Virus record (IMG/VR): IMGVR_UViG_3300029267_004179
Coordinates: 40,020-104,019 of that record
Strand: one strand, 5' to 3'
DNA: 64,000 nucleotides
Origin: a virus
The position numbers were made by a program, and so were the translations under genes. Under the pieces are notes generated by a model, which was not told the origin of the DNA, made no database searches, and was given only the letters and a program-made list of their open reading frames with translations. Positions 25,954-33,942 of this stretch are shown one piece after another (position 1 is the stretch's first letter; the number at the start of each line of letters is the position of its first letter).

Positions 25954-27496
25954 GGTAAGAAGAAAAAGAGTTGAAAAGCCTACTGATTGGAACTGGCTGA
26001 AGTTGTTGAGTAGAAAAGAGCTTGAGTCTATAGCCAGCTCCAATATGTATGTTTTTAAAACTACTCCTTGGGCTCACCAGCTGTCTTCATTTCTTGCTTG
26101 TATGGCAAACCCAGGGTTTTTGTGTTCTCTTGATTTAGGGACCGGCAAAACAAAAGTTGCTGTAGATGTATGCATGAATCTATATGGTAGCAAACTTAAA
26201 GTTTTTGTTGTTGCTTTGAATAGTGCATTAGGAAACTGGAAAGATGAAATACACAAACACTCAGATGCTCAAGCAACGATCTTAGCTGGCAGAATTGATG
26301 AGCGCATTGATTTGATTAAGGGTGATGGTTTTTTCATAATTAACTATGAAGGGCTCATGCGTTTGTGTTCAAAAACAGTTACTACTGTCAAAACGGTTGC
26401 TTGTGAGACGCCGGATGGCCCAAGGATAATTTCAAAAAAAAGAAATAGATGGGCAGTTGACAAAGCTATGATCCAGAAGCTTATGATGGCTAAATTTGAT
26501 GCTATTATATTTGATGAGTCTCATATGCTTAAAAATCACTTGAGTTTGACATTTAGAATAGCAAAAATTCTTTGCCGCAGAATAGACACAAGGATTCAGC
26601 TCACCGGTACTCCTATTGATAAAAATTTACTTGACCTTTGGTCGCAATATTATATAGCCGATTTTGGTAGTACTTTTGGGACCGGAATTGGCCAGTTCAG
26701 GAATGCATATTTTAAGGATAAAGGCTATTTTGGGCCTGACTGGAAAGTAACAAAGTCAGGTGAAAAAGTTATCAAAAGCAAGATGTACACAAAGTCTATT
26801 AGGTATACAGAAGATGAAGTTGATGAGCTGCCACCTAAGACATTTAGAACTATTTGTTTTGATCTTACAAAACAGCAAAGAAAGGTTTATGACAGGCTTT
26901 CTAAAATTTCTGGGGAAGAGAATGTTCAAGGCATAAAAGTTCAAGGCAAAACTCATGCGTTTAGGCAGATATGCAGCGGGTTTATACTTAAAACAAAGAA
27001 GGAGTTTTCTTCAAACCCTAAAATGGATGCCTTTATTGATCTTGTCGACACAATCATTGGTAGTCACAAGATTCTTGTTTTCTATGAATACATAACAGAA
27101 GCCAAGCTGATATCTAAAGTTTTGAAGAGGAAGAAGGTAAAGTTTTGTACTTTAAATGGTCAAACGAAAAATAAGCATAAAGAATATCGGAAGTTTCAGG
27201 AGAATGATAAGTATAGGCTTATGCTGGCACATCCAAAAACAGGTGGTGCAAGCCTTACTATCACAGCTGCAACCTATTGTGTTTTTTTCAGCAACGGCTC
27301 AAGCGTGATTCAGAGGAAACAGTGTATCAAAAGGATACATAGGGCTGGCCAAACAAAACGATGTTTTTTTTATGATCTTGTTGCTAATAGGAGTATAGAA
27401 GCATACATGAAGAAAAACCTTCGTAAAGGCATCGATGCTTTTGATCGCATAGTTGATGGCAACTCTTTTAAAAATGCTCTTATTGGGAGACAATAA
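25946..27496 (+). CDS. SNF2-family superfamily 2 helicase/ATPase
   Basis: 516 residues. Motif I LGTGKTKVA near residue 63, motif II DESH near 190 (FDAIIFDESHMLKN), motif III LTGTP, then helicase C: motif V-like KTGGASLTITAA and motif VI QCIKRIHRAGQTKR. This is the pattern of SNF2/Rad54-like translocases common in phage replication operons. Probably remodels forks or recombination intermediates; substrate unknown. Confidence 0.85.
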   Translation: MNRVRRKRVEKPTDWNWLKLLSRKELESIASSNMYVFKTTPWAHQLSSFLACMANPGFLCSLDLGTGKTKVAVDVCMNLYGSKLKVFVVALNSALGNWKDEIHKHSDAQATILAGRIDERIDLIKGDGFFIINYEGLMRLCSKTVTTVKTVACETPDGPRIISKKRNRWAVDKAMIQKLMMAKFDAIIFDESHMLKNHLSLTFRIAKILCRRIDTRIQLTGTPIDKNLLDLWSQYYIADFGSTFGTGIGQFRNAYFKDKGYFGPDWKVTKSGEKVIKSKMYTKSIRYTEDEVDELPPKTFRTICFDLTKQQRKVYDRLSKISGEENVQGIKVQGKTHAFRQICSGFILKTKKEFSSNPKMDAFIDLVDTIIGSHKILVFYEYITEAKLISKVLKRKKVKFCTLNGQTKNKHKEYRKFQENDKYRLMLAHPKTGGASLTITAATYCVFFSNGSSVIQRKQCIKRIHRAGQTKRCFFYDLVANRSIEAYMKKNLRKGIDAFDRIVDGNSFKNALIGRQ

Positions 27497-27497
27497 G

Positions 27498-28445
27498 ATG
27501 CTTGTTGATTCTGTTGGGCTTATTGAGCATTTAGGAATTGACTATCATCCATCTGGTAAGAATGTGGCTTCAAATGATATAAATATTTGTTGTCCGTTTT
27601 GTGGTGAAGATGGCTATCATTTAGGGGTAAACAAGGATAATGGGCAAATTAACTGCTGGGTGTGTGGATTTGACTACCAGGACAGATATCCAAGCTTAAT
27701 AACTCTTGTTATGACTTTAAATGACTGCTCTTTTTTGGATGCTAAGAGCATAGTTGATGAATTTAAGCTTGATGACTTCGGTGACTTAGATGATAATAAA
27801 AATAGGCTTGTTGAGAGGAAAAATATCTTAATGCCTAAAGAGTGTGAGGACTTTTTCAAGACTAAGCACAAGAGATGGGCAAGTAAGGCTCTTGACTATT
27901 TGCATAGTAGAGGGTTTGATGAAAGTACTGTCAGGAAGTATAAGCTTAAATTTTGTATTCATGGTAAGTACAAATACCGGATAATGATCCCTATTACTTT
28001 TCTTGGCAAAGTAGTGAATTTTACAGGTAGGGATTTTACAAACAGGGGTGTTAACAGATATAAGCATTGTAAGAATGATTTTTCAGCTATGAGGCAAAAG
28101 AGCTTGCTTTACGGGCTGGATAATTTTATCGATTGTGGCAAATCTCACATCAGAATATTTGAGGGCCCAACAGATGTTTGGAGAATTGGAGATACAGCAG
28201 TTGGCTTGATGAGAAATAGGATATCAGATAGACAATTGTCTATCCTTTCTGTTTTGGGTCTTGAATCAGCATCTGTAATACTTGATTTTGGATCATATAG
28301 CAAGGCAGTTGCCATAGCTGAAGAGTTGAGTGTTTTTGTCAGGAGGGTTAAGGCTGTTGAGCTTGTTGGCAAGAAGGATGTAGCCGACATGTCAGCAGAT
28401 GAAGTTTTTAATTTAGAATCTACTTTTGATTGGATGGTGTTCTAA
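27498..28445 (+). CDS. DnaG-type primase with CHC2 zinc finger
   Basis: 315 residues from ATG 27498 (GGGAGA upstream). CHC2-type finger at residues 32-56 (CPFCG... CWVCG), then a TOPRIM-like core (RIFEGPTDVWRIGD, VILDFG). Makes RNA primers for lagging-strand synthesis. It is shorter than cellular DnaG (~600) and lacks an obvious helicase-binding C-terminal domain. Overlaps the next gene by one base. Confidence 0.8.
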   Translation: MLVDSVGLIEHLGIDYHPSGKNVASNDINICCPFCGEDGYHLGVNKDNGQINCWVCGFDYQDRYPSLITLVMTLNDCSFLDAKSIVDEFKLDDFGDLDDNKNRLVERKNILMPKECEDFFKTKHKRWASKALDYLHSRGFDESTVRKYKLKFCIHGKYKYRIMIPITFLGKVVNFTGRDFTNRGVNRYKHCKNDFSAMRQKSLLYGLDNFIDCGKSHIRIFEGPTDVWRIGDTAVGLMRNRISDRQLSILSVLGLESASVILDFGSYSKAVAIAEELSVFVRRVKAVELVGKKDVADMSADEVFNLESTFDWMVF

Positions 28446-28705
28446 TGGGTTTTAATTATAAATATTATAGAAGCAGATACAAGCCAAAAGTTGTCAGTGA
28501 ACTTCCGAAAGACATGAGGTATATTACTGTGAAAGAGGCAGCTGACTATTACGGTGTTACAAGTCAAACTATTCGTCATTGGTATTTGTCCGGCAAATTA
28601 ATATCGGTGATGTATAACCGGAAGATTTTTGTCAGGGTATCAGGATCAATTAATGATATGTTAGGATTTGTGTCTAAAAAGGATATCAGACCTGGCGTTA
28701 TATAA
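28445..28705 (+). CDS. MerR/excisionase-like helix-turn-helix protein
   Basis: 86 residues from ATG 28445 (TAATG with primase stop). YITVKEAADYYGVTSQTIRHWYLSGKL is a classic MerR/Xis-type helix-turn-helix with the following wing (RKIFVRVS). Likely a DNA-binding regulator of the replication operon or of the adjacent element copy D; not shown. Confidence 0.7.
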   Translation: MGFNYKYYRSRYKPKVVSELPKDMRYITVKEAADYYGVTSQTIRHWYLSGKLISVMYNRKIFVRVSGSINDMLGFVSKKDIRPGVI

Positions 28706-28722
28706 GAATTTTGCCGCTTTAT

Positions 28723-28803
28723 TTAGCTTGTATTAAACGATCTAATAAAAACTAATACCTATATATAGGGTAAAAATTTTATAGGCCTTAAAACGGAAAT
28801 AAG
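28723..28803 (+). promoter_or_regulatory. Conserved intergenic element, copy D (+)
   Basis: TATTAAACGATCTAATAA flank, then ACTAATACCTATATATA and the GGGTAAAAATTTTATAGG core. The ACCTATATATA variant is shared only with copy E (36.2 kb), which faces it. No protein gene follows within 850 bases, so its transcript would be non-coding at first. Confidence 0.7.
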
Positions 28804-28951
28804 ACAGCTTTGCTGTTCAAACCGGACTTAAAGATGATAAATTGCTTAAAATAGGCTAAATTATGTTTTTTTTGATTATTTGTTAAAATTTATGTAAAAA
28901 TATAAAAATTTTTTATTCAATGATTAGGCGCTGTTATTCAGCGCCTTTTTT
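28804..28951 (+). ncRNA. Short transcription unit ended by a strong terminator (possible small RNA)
   Basis: Between element D and the terminator at 28927-28951 lie about 120 bases with an ACAGC-TTT-GCTGT hairpin at the start and no credible ORF. This would give an RNA of roughly 150 nucleotides if element D is a promoter. Speculative. Confidence 0.35.
28927..28951 (+). terminator. Intrinsic terminator
   Basis: GGCGCTG-TTATT-CAGCGCC stem-loop followed directly by TTTTTT. Strong rho-independent form. Confidence 0.85.
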
Positions 28952-29097
28952 ATTTTCAAAGATAATGAGAGAAAATATATAAAAAAAGTTTTCATAAAAG
29001 CATTATATCATTGTTATCACTTGATAAAAATTTTTACAGTTTTCCGATAATCAATCATAAGCTTGGATTTTAGATGATTATCCGGTTTTACTTTTCC

Positions 29098-29610
29098 GCT
29101 GTATATTATAAAAAGGAACCTAAGTTTTATGATCTTTTACATCGTCGAGTACGTTGAGGGGCTGGCAAGAGGATTGGCCGGATAAAATACCTTATAAAAA
29201 ACACCCCAAGAATTCAAACTCACTTGATGCCATCCGGGAAAAGTAACCAAGCGGGCCATAACTTAACCTTAAATTTTAAGGTTAAGCCTTTCAGGGCTGC
29301 GGAGACGAAATATGGAAGTCTCTTCCTGATAAGCCAAAAATCAGCCAAGAAAACGGGGAAACCCGATAAGGGCTGGGCGCCAAGGTGAAAAATTCATGTT
29401 GACCTATATATCTGCAAACCAAAGATTGGATTTCATCTCCATTATAACCAGCACGAATCAAGTAATGCTGCAGGAATTATCCTTTGGGCGGCATACCGCA
29501 TTGAATCAAGTAGATGTGCAGGAGCATATAGGTCAACAGCAATAAGGGATGATTTATCATCCCAACTAAGCTTTTGTCTTTATATAAAGGACAGAAGTTT
29601 AGTTGGGTTT
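29098..29610 (+). ncRNA. Large structured non-coding RNA candidate
   Basis: About 500 bases with no supported ORF but dense complementary pairs. Seen: 11-bp hairpin CTTAACCTTAA/TTAAGGTTAAG (29262-29286); GAGAC/GTCTC; CAGCC/GGCTG enclosing CGGG-GAAA-CCCG with a GNRA loop; a 12-bp long-range helix GTTGACCTATAT (29398-29409) with ATATAGGTCAAC (29526-29537) closing a multibranch domain that holds two copies of GAATCAAGTA-n-ATG-n-TGCAGGA; a GGGATGA/TCATCCC hairpin (29546-29563); and a ~20-bp terminal hairpin (29563-29605). A TATATTATAAAA promoter-like box lies at ~29103. Size and ornate structure recall the phage ROOL/GOLLD class, but I cannot confirm membership. Confidence 0.6.
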
Positions 29611-29654
29611 ATAAGGCATTTTTATAAAACTTTAACTTTAATTAGGAGGGAATT

Positions 29655-30008
29655 ATGTCTGATAATAAAAATGATATTAGTATAATAGATGCTATAGGTT
29701 CTTTAAGGCCTTTCACAGAAGGTGATTGGCAAGGGTACAGTGGAGCTGAAGGCGACAATCCATTAATTGCTGAAATTGGCAGTTTCATCTTTATTATCGA
29801 TGAAGCTGGCATCCAGGTAGATTATGTCCATGATTTTGATGAAACTGATGAAGATGGAGAACCCATTCTTGGAAGTCCTTGGGATGAGAGGTTTTTGTCC
29901 TTGGGCACTCAGTGTGTTAGCATCGCTGTTTTCTTTGAGATTTTCCGACTTATAAATAGCGAAGGCATCACTATGAGTGATGCCTTGGATAAGCTGAACT
30001 TTAAATAA
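29655..30008 (+). CDS. Acidic protein, unknown
   Basis: 117 residues, acidic (VDYVHDFDETDEDGEPILG), with TTAGGAGGGAATT before ATG. First protein gene after the structured RNA. No motif recognised; no membrane segment. Confidence 0.5.
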   Translation: MSDNKNDISIIDAIGSLRPFTEGDWQGYSGAEGDNPLIAEIGSFIFIIDEAGIQVDYVHDFDETDEDGEPILGSPWDERFLSLGTQCVSIAVFFEIFRLINSEGITMSDALDKLNFK

Positions 30009-30040
30009 TATGAATGATATAAGCAGAAAATGGAGGAGAT

Positions 30041-30259
30041 ATGAGGGAATTTGAGAGGCTGAGCCATATGATGACAGAGGAGTTTCATTTAATAGACTGC
30101 GGAACATTTTATGAGACAACTGATAACAGATTTGTTGGTTACCCGCAAGGGCCAAATCAAAATGATGGGTTGCTTGTGCTTGATCGTAAAATGGATAAGT
30201 ATGTTGGTTTTTTCCAGGACGTGAAAGAAGCCAACTTTGCTGTAAATTTAATTGAATAG
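30041..30259 (+). CDS. Small protein, unknown
   Basis: 72 residues with TGGAGGAGAT before ATG; alpha/beta composition (GFFQDVKEANFAVNLIE). No family recognised. Confidence 0.5.
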   Translation: MREFERLSHMMTEEFHLIDCGTFYETTDNRFVGYPQGPNQNDGLLVLDRKMDKYVGFFQDVKEANFAVNLIE

Positions 30260-30267
30260 GAGGCAAG

Positions 30268-30663
30268 ATGAAATTAAAAAAGAAGACAAGCCCTAAAATC
30301 AGCAAGAAGGAATGGGCAAGGATGCTTGCCCTTGTTGACTCAGCAGCATCTTTAAAAGTTGAGGTTGACAGCCTGAAAAATACTTTGGAGGATATGAAAG
30401 GCACTCTGAAGGAATTTGCAGCTCGTGCCAAAGTAAAGAAAATTAAAAGCAAAAATTATACCGCTGCTTTTAAGGACGGAAAAAAGACAGAGATTGACCC
30501 TGAGCTGTTTTATGATGAGGTAGATGATATTGATGATTTTATTTCGTCAATATCGGTGAAGGTGACTGAGGCAAGGGAAGTATTGTCAGCAAAAGCGATT
30601 GATAAAATTGCATTTGTGGAAGTTAAGCCATATAATTCTGTTTCTTTTAAATTTATCGATTGA
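30268..30663 (+). CDS. Lys-rich helical protein, unknown
   Basis: 131 residues; basic N-terminus, coiled-coil middle (LKVEVDSLKNTLEDMKGTLKEF), then a beta/acidic part. GGAGGCAAG before ATG. The first hammerhead ribozyme follows 27 bases after its stop. Architecture resembles small recombination-accessory proteins of phages but no name can be given. Confidence 0.5.
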   Translation: MKLKKKTSPKISKKEWARMLALVDSAASLKVEVDSLKNTLEDMKGTLKEFAARAKVKKIKSKNYTAAFKDGKKTEIDPELFYDEVDDIDDFISSISVKVTEAREVLSAKAIDKIAFVEVKPYNSVSFKFID

Positions 30664-30689
30664 TGTCTATTTTGAAAGTATTCTGGTTA

Positions 30690-30756
30690 GATAGCACCGA
30701 AACAGCCGCAAGGCTGTCTATCATGGGTGGTTCCATGGTACTGATGAGGTAGCCAA
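30690..30756 (+). ncRNA. Type II hammerhead ribozyme, copy 1
   Basis: Circularly permuted hammerhead core. CGAAA (30698-30702) opens stem III ACAGCC-GCAA-GGCTGT, then the cleavage nucleotide C30718. Stem I is TATCATGG-GTGGTT-CCATGGTA (8 bp with G-U), followed by the invariant CTGATGA at 30741-30747. Open stem II is short (ACC/GGT, possibly extended by GC/GC across a bulged A). Predicted self-cleavage between C30718 and T30719 would split the mRNA between two cistrons. Confidence 0.85.
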
Positions 30757-30845
30757 ATAAAATATAAAGTTTGACAAACTGAAAATAATGTTTAAAACAG
30801 CTTTCGATGGTATTGAACCGCACTATTAATAAAAAGGAGGATAAA

Positions 30846-31055
30846 ATGGTCTTCGCAACTTTTAATACGATCAATGGGAAAAGGTCTGGAAGGGTCATTC
30901 AAGCCCATTCCAAGTCCATTATTGTCCAACTGTGTTCTTTTAAAAGGAACAAGATTACCAGGATGCATCAGATCATCCCGGAAAAAGTAATCACTCGGCA
31001 TCTGGAAAAACACAGAGTAAAAATATATGATGAGAAGGTGATCCCCATCAACTAA
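30846..31055 (+). CDS. Small basic protein between ribozymes
   Basis: 69 residues starting MVFATFNTINGKRSGRV, with AAAGGAGGATAAA before ATG; a longer frame from 30807 lacks a site. Basic, beta-rich (KSIIVQLCSFKRNKITRMH), perhaps nucleic-acid binding. Flanked on both sides by hammerhead ribozymes, so its mRNA would be released as a separate piece. Confidence 0.55.
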   Translation: MVFATFNTINGKRSGRVIQAHSKSIIVQLCSFKRNKITRMHQIIPEKVITRHLEKHRVKIYDEKVIPIN

Positions 31056-31119
31056 AACACCGAAACCGGGCTTGTCCCGGTCGTGGTAGGGTTGTGCCTA
31101 CCGCCTGATGATGTAGCTG
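31052..31119 (+). ncRNA. Type II hammerhead ribozyme, copy 2
   Basis: Starts at the stop codon of the upstream cistron. CGAAA (31061-31065), stem III ACCGGG-CTTGT-CCCGGT, cleavage C31082, stem I GTGGTAGG-GTTGTG-CCTACCGC, core CTGATGA 31105-31111. Stem III differs from copy 1 at several positions while staying paired. Position 10.1 is T rather than G and stem II is weak, so this copy may cleave less well. Confidence 0.8.
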
Positions 31120-31143
31120 AATGAATATAAAAGGGAGGATATT

Positions 31144-31316
31144 ATGAAAAAACGAAGGCTATATGTGGTTAGAGGGTCCGAAGACGGCATCGTAGGTGTT
31201 TACACCAACATCAAGCTTGCTTGGGAAAAGCCATTAAGGGCTTGAATGGTCATACCGGAAGTTATGCGGAAGCCGTGGTAATGCTTAAAAAATCACATTA
31301 TTTCACAGTTGAGTAA
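31144..31316 (+). CDS. Small protein requiring a -1 frameshift
   Basis: ATG 31144 follows AAGGGAGGATATT. Frame 0 reads MKKRRLYVVRGSEDGIVGVY... IKLAWE and then stops at 31243. In the -1 frame from the GGGAAAAG run (~31230) the sequence continues KAIKGLNGHTGSYAEAVVML to TAA 31314-31316, clearly the natural continuation (about 57 residues). One A seems to be missing, or ribosomes slip. Lies between ribozyme copies 2 and 3. Confidence 0.45.
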
Positions 31317-31406
31317 AAAGTCCCTGAAATGGGAGTCAAAGCAATATACTATATCAGTCTTCATTATTTAAATGAATAAGTTTAAAAAACTATAAAGGAG
31401 GTAAAA

Positions 31407-31637
31407 ATGGCATTCAGAATCCTAATTCATGATGATAAAATTGGTGGAGTCGAAGACGTTCTGGAGATGGATTTGGACGTGGCACTAACTCCCAAAGGAC
31501 AACTCACCGCATGGCTTCATCGACGCATTGTCAATGAAATCAAAAAAGTGGCAGAAGTGGCCGAAATGAGTTCAAACCAAAAATGGTTTAAAAAGGCAAG
31601 AAGGACAATATTGATTGAACCGGCAAGCGGAAAATAA
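31407..31637 (+). CDS. Small protein, unknown
   Basis: 76 residues, AAAGGAGGTAAAA before ATG. Contains WLHRRIVNEIKKVAEVAEM helix. The stop codon abuts ribozyme copy 3. No family recognised. Confidence 0.5.
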   Translation: MAFRILIHDDKIGGVEDVLEMDLDVALTPKGQLTAWLHRRIVNEIKKVAEVAEMSSNQKWFKKARRTILIEPASGK

Positions 31638-31700
31638 ACACCGAAACGGCCGCAAGGCCGTCGTGGTAGGGTTGTGCCTACCGCCTGATGAGGTAGCCAA
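31634..31700 (+). ncRNA. Type II hammerhead ribozyme, copy 3
   Basis: CGAAA (31642-31646), stem III ACGGCC-GCAA-GGCCGT, cleavage C31662, stem I identical to copy 2 (GTGGTAGG/CCTACCGC), core CTGATGA 31685-31691 and GGTAGCC as in copy 1. Stem III shows compensatory change against copies 1 and 2. Cleavage would separate the upstream mini-gene from the AAA ATPase mRNA, which starts 71 bases later. Confidence 0.87.
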
Positions 31701-31732
31701 ATAAAATACAAACAATATAAAAGGAGGATATT

Positions 31733-33148
31733 ATGAAGAAGGCTGATGACATCACAAGTTATTTGAGAGCTGGATTCAGTGCTTTCTGGGTAACTACTCA
31801 AGAGCCAAGAAGGGCTGTTGAGGTGCTGACTGAGAAGATTGAGCAATTTGTCCGGAAGGATGGTGGCAAATACAGGATTGGCAATTGGAACTGTCTTGGT
31901 GGTGATCCTGTAAAGGCCTTGTCTATCAATGGTGATTTTAATGTAAAATTCTTGATGAACTATCATTGGTTCATCAAGAAACCACCTGTTGTGCAGACAA
32001 TTCAGGATAACATAGAAGTCTGGAAAAATCATGGCAATGCTATCATAGTTGTTTCTCCTGTGATGGATATCCCCATTGAGCTTGAAAAGGATTTTGTACC
32101 TTTGTCATTGGAGCTGCCTGATGAAAAGGCCATTAAAAAGTCTTTCCAATACATTTCTGAGAGTACAAACGGGGCTGTTAAAGTGCCAGATGGGACTGAT
32201 TTTGATAAGCTTGTGTCTGCCTCAAAAGGGCTTACACAGCTGGAATTAGAAAACACATTGGCCTTGTCTGTTGTGAAGAAAAGAAATTTTGATAGTGAGG
32301 TCATTTCTGATCATAAAGCCAGCATCGTTGAAAAAAGTGGACTTTTGGAGATAGTTAAGCCAACTATTACATTTGATGATGTGTGTGGTTATGACCAGAT
32401 TAAACAGTTTGTCCTTTCTACTATCCGCAAGCCTGAAGCAAAGGGCATCTTAATTCTTGGTCCACCTGGATGTGGTAAAACGATGTTCATGAATGCTCTT
32501 GTCGGCACTACCGGGAAAATAGGACTTAACCTGAATTTTGGGAAGATGTTCTCAAAATATCAGGGTGAGACTGACCAGAACATCGAAGCAGCTATAAAGG
32601 TGATTGAGGCCATCGGTGACTGTATTGTGATGGTAGATGAGTTTGAGAAGCAATTTGCCGGTGCTGCTTCTACCGGTGAAACAGATAGTGGTGTGACCAG
32701 AAGGGCAACTGGCCGATGGTTGAGGTTTATGCAAGAAAGGCCAAAAGGTGTTTATATCATCGGCACATGCAACTCATTTAGAGGCATGCCGCCTGAGTAT
32801 CTGAGGCCTGGAAGATGGGACAGCAGCCCTTTCTTCATTGATCTTCCGAGTCAAGGCGAAAAAATGGAGATCATGGCATATTATTTGGGGAAATACAGGC
32901 TGGCTGTCGATGGGAGAACACCAAGACTGCCGGCCATGGATAAATGGACTGGAGCTGAAATTGAAGCGTGCTGCCGTAATGCTTCAATGATGGAGTGCTC
33001 TGTGGCTGATGCATCAAAGTTCGTTTTGCCTCAGGCAAAAACTATGGAAGATGAAATTTCCGAGCTGAGGACATGGTCGAAAGGCAGGACAATTCCAGCA
33101 ACCATTGTGATAAAGAAAAAGAAAAAGAAAAGGGTAATTGACACATAG
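31733..33148 (+). CDS. Ycf46-like AAA+ ATPase
   Basis: 471 residues. N-terminal domain (~1-200) begins with RAGFSAFWVTTQEPRRAVEVL, the pattern of Ycf46-type proteins. AAA+ core: Walker A GPPGCGKT (~243-250), Walker B IVMVDEFEK (~298), and a second region of homology with PEYLRPGRWDS. C-terminus ends in Lys repeats. Ycf46 is encoded in red-algal plastids and cyanobacteria and its role is poorly known. Here it heads a set with DUF2997, Ycf35-like and DUF3150 genes, suggesting they act together. Strong AAAGGAGG site. Confidence 0.8.
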   Translation: MKKADDITSYLRAGFSAFWVTTQEPRRAVEVLTEKIEQFVRKDGGKYRIGNWNCLGGDPVKALSINGDFNVKFLMNYHWFIKKPPVVQTIQDNIEVWKNHGNAIIVVSPVMDIPIELEKDFVPLSLELPDEKAIKKSFQYISESTNGAVKVPDGTDFDKLVSASKGLTQLELENTLALSVVKKRNFDSEVISDHKASIVEKSGLLEIVKPTITFDDVCGYDQIKQFVLSTIRKPEAKGILILGPPGCGKTMFMNALVGTTGKIGLNLNFGKMFSKYQGETDQNIEAAIKVIEAIGDCIVMVDEFEKQFAGAASTGETDSGVTRRATGRWLRFMQERPKGVYIIGTCNSFRGMPPEYLRPGRWDSSPFFIDLPSQGEKMEIMAYYLGKYRLAVDGRTPRLPAMDKWTGAEIEACCRNASMMECSVADASKFVLPQAKTMEDEISELRTWSKGRTIPATIVIKKKKKKRVIDT

Positions 33149-33157
33149 TTACAGTTA

Positions 33158-33230
33158 GGTGACCAGGTTTTCCTGGTCACCTGTTAAGGTAGCAAGCTGA
33201 AATCTTTGTTCTTGCTACCTTAACAGGTGA
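33158..33230 (+). promoter_or_regulatory. Mutually exclusive hairpins
   Basis: Hairpin 1: GGTGACCAGG-TTTT-CCTGGTCACC (33158-33181). Hairpin 2: a perfect 20-bp stem, 33177-33196 with 33211-33230, 14-base loop. They share TCACC, so the full forms cannot coexist in one RNA. No U-tract follows. May control expression or stability between the ATPase and downstream genes. Confidence 0.6.
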
Positions 33231-33274
33231 TAGCTGTTTACTATCAACACTTATTCATATAAAATGGAGGGATT

Positions 33275-33475
33275 ATGGCTAAAAAAGTGGAGATTATTCT
33301 TGGCAAAGACGGCTCTGTAAAGATTGAGGCCTTTGGGTTTAAAGGCTCATCTTGCGAAGAAGCTGTGGAATTTTTGAAAAAGACATTGGGTGATCCTGAA
33401 ACGCACGATTTGAAATCCTCCTATTATGAGGATGATTGTTTAGTTAATGGGCTGCCCAGCGGTTATTGCGGTTAA
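33275..33475 (+). CDS. DUF2997 family protein
   Basis: 66 residues. GKDGSVKIEAFGFKGSSCEEAVEFLKKTLG matches the DUF2997 pattern (dG-V-x-I-E-A-x-G-F-x-G-x-x-C). This family co-occurs with DUF1257/Ycf35 in cyanobacteria. ATGGAGGGATT precedes the start. Function unknown. Confidence 0.7.
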   Translation: MAKKVEIILGKDGSVKIEAFGFKGSSCEEAVEFLKKTLGDPETHDLKSSYYEDDCLVNGLPSGYCG

Positions 33476-33502
33476 TGCTTGACTATTAATTGGAGGGACA
33501 AT

Positions 33503-33895
33503 ATGAGCCATATTAGCACATACAAAGCAAAAATTAAGGACATCGATGCTTTTATTCAAACACTTTCTGATGCCGGATATGCATGGCGTCAAGGGGATTT
33601 GACAGTCAAGCAGTTTGGCCGTAACTGGATAAAGTGTCATACTGCTTTCAAACTGCCAGGCTGGCAGTATGAGATTGCAATAAACAATGAAGGTGAGCTG
33701 CTCTATGATCACTTTGGCAGCAAGCCTTCAGTGGTTGTCAATGGCAAATCCGTTAGAACAATGGACATTTTAGGGAAGACAATCCAAGATTATAATGAGC
33801 AATCTATTGTGTCGCATGCATGGATGGAATGTGATAATGTTACCACTGAAGATTTGGAAGGTGGTGACAAAAGGGTTGTTCTTGAATGGCTGTAA
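33503..33895 (+). CDS. Ycf35/DUF1257 family protein
   Basis: 130 residues from ATG 33503 (TTGGAGGGACAAT upstream), beginning MSHISTYKAKIKDIDAFIQTL, the hallmark N-terminus of DUF1257/Ycf35 proteins. Directly follows DUF2997, as in cyanobacteria. Biochemical role unknown. Confidence 0.75.
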   Translation: MSHISTYKAKIKDIDAFIQTLSDAGYAWRQGDLTVKQFGRNWIKCHTAFKLPGWQYEIAINNEGELLYDHFGSKPSVVVNGKSVRTMDILGKTIQDYNEQSIVSHAWMECDNVTTEDLEGGDKRVVLEWL

Positions 33896-33942
33896 TGGAT
33901 GTCTTATAGCTGTGAATGTTTCAGATCGGAATGGAGGGTAAA

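Noticed and set aside
29098-29610. Group I intron or RNase P/tmRNA
   Set aside because: No P7/G-site type core, no flanking split exon, no RNase P or tmRNA signature seen.
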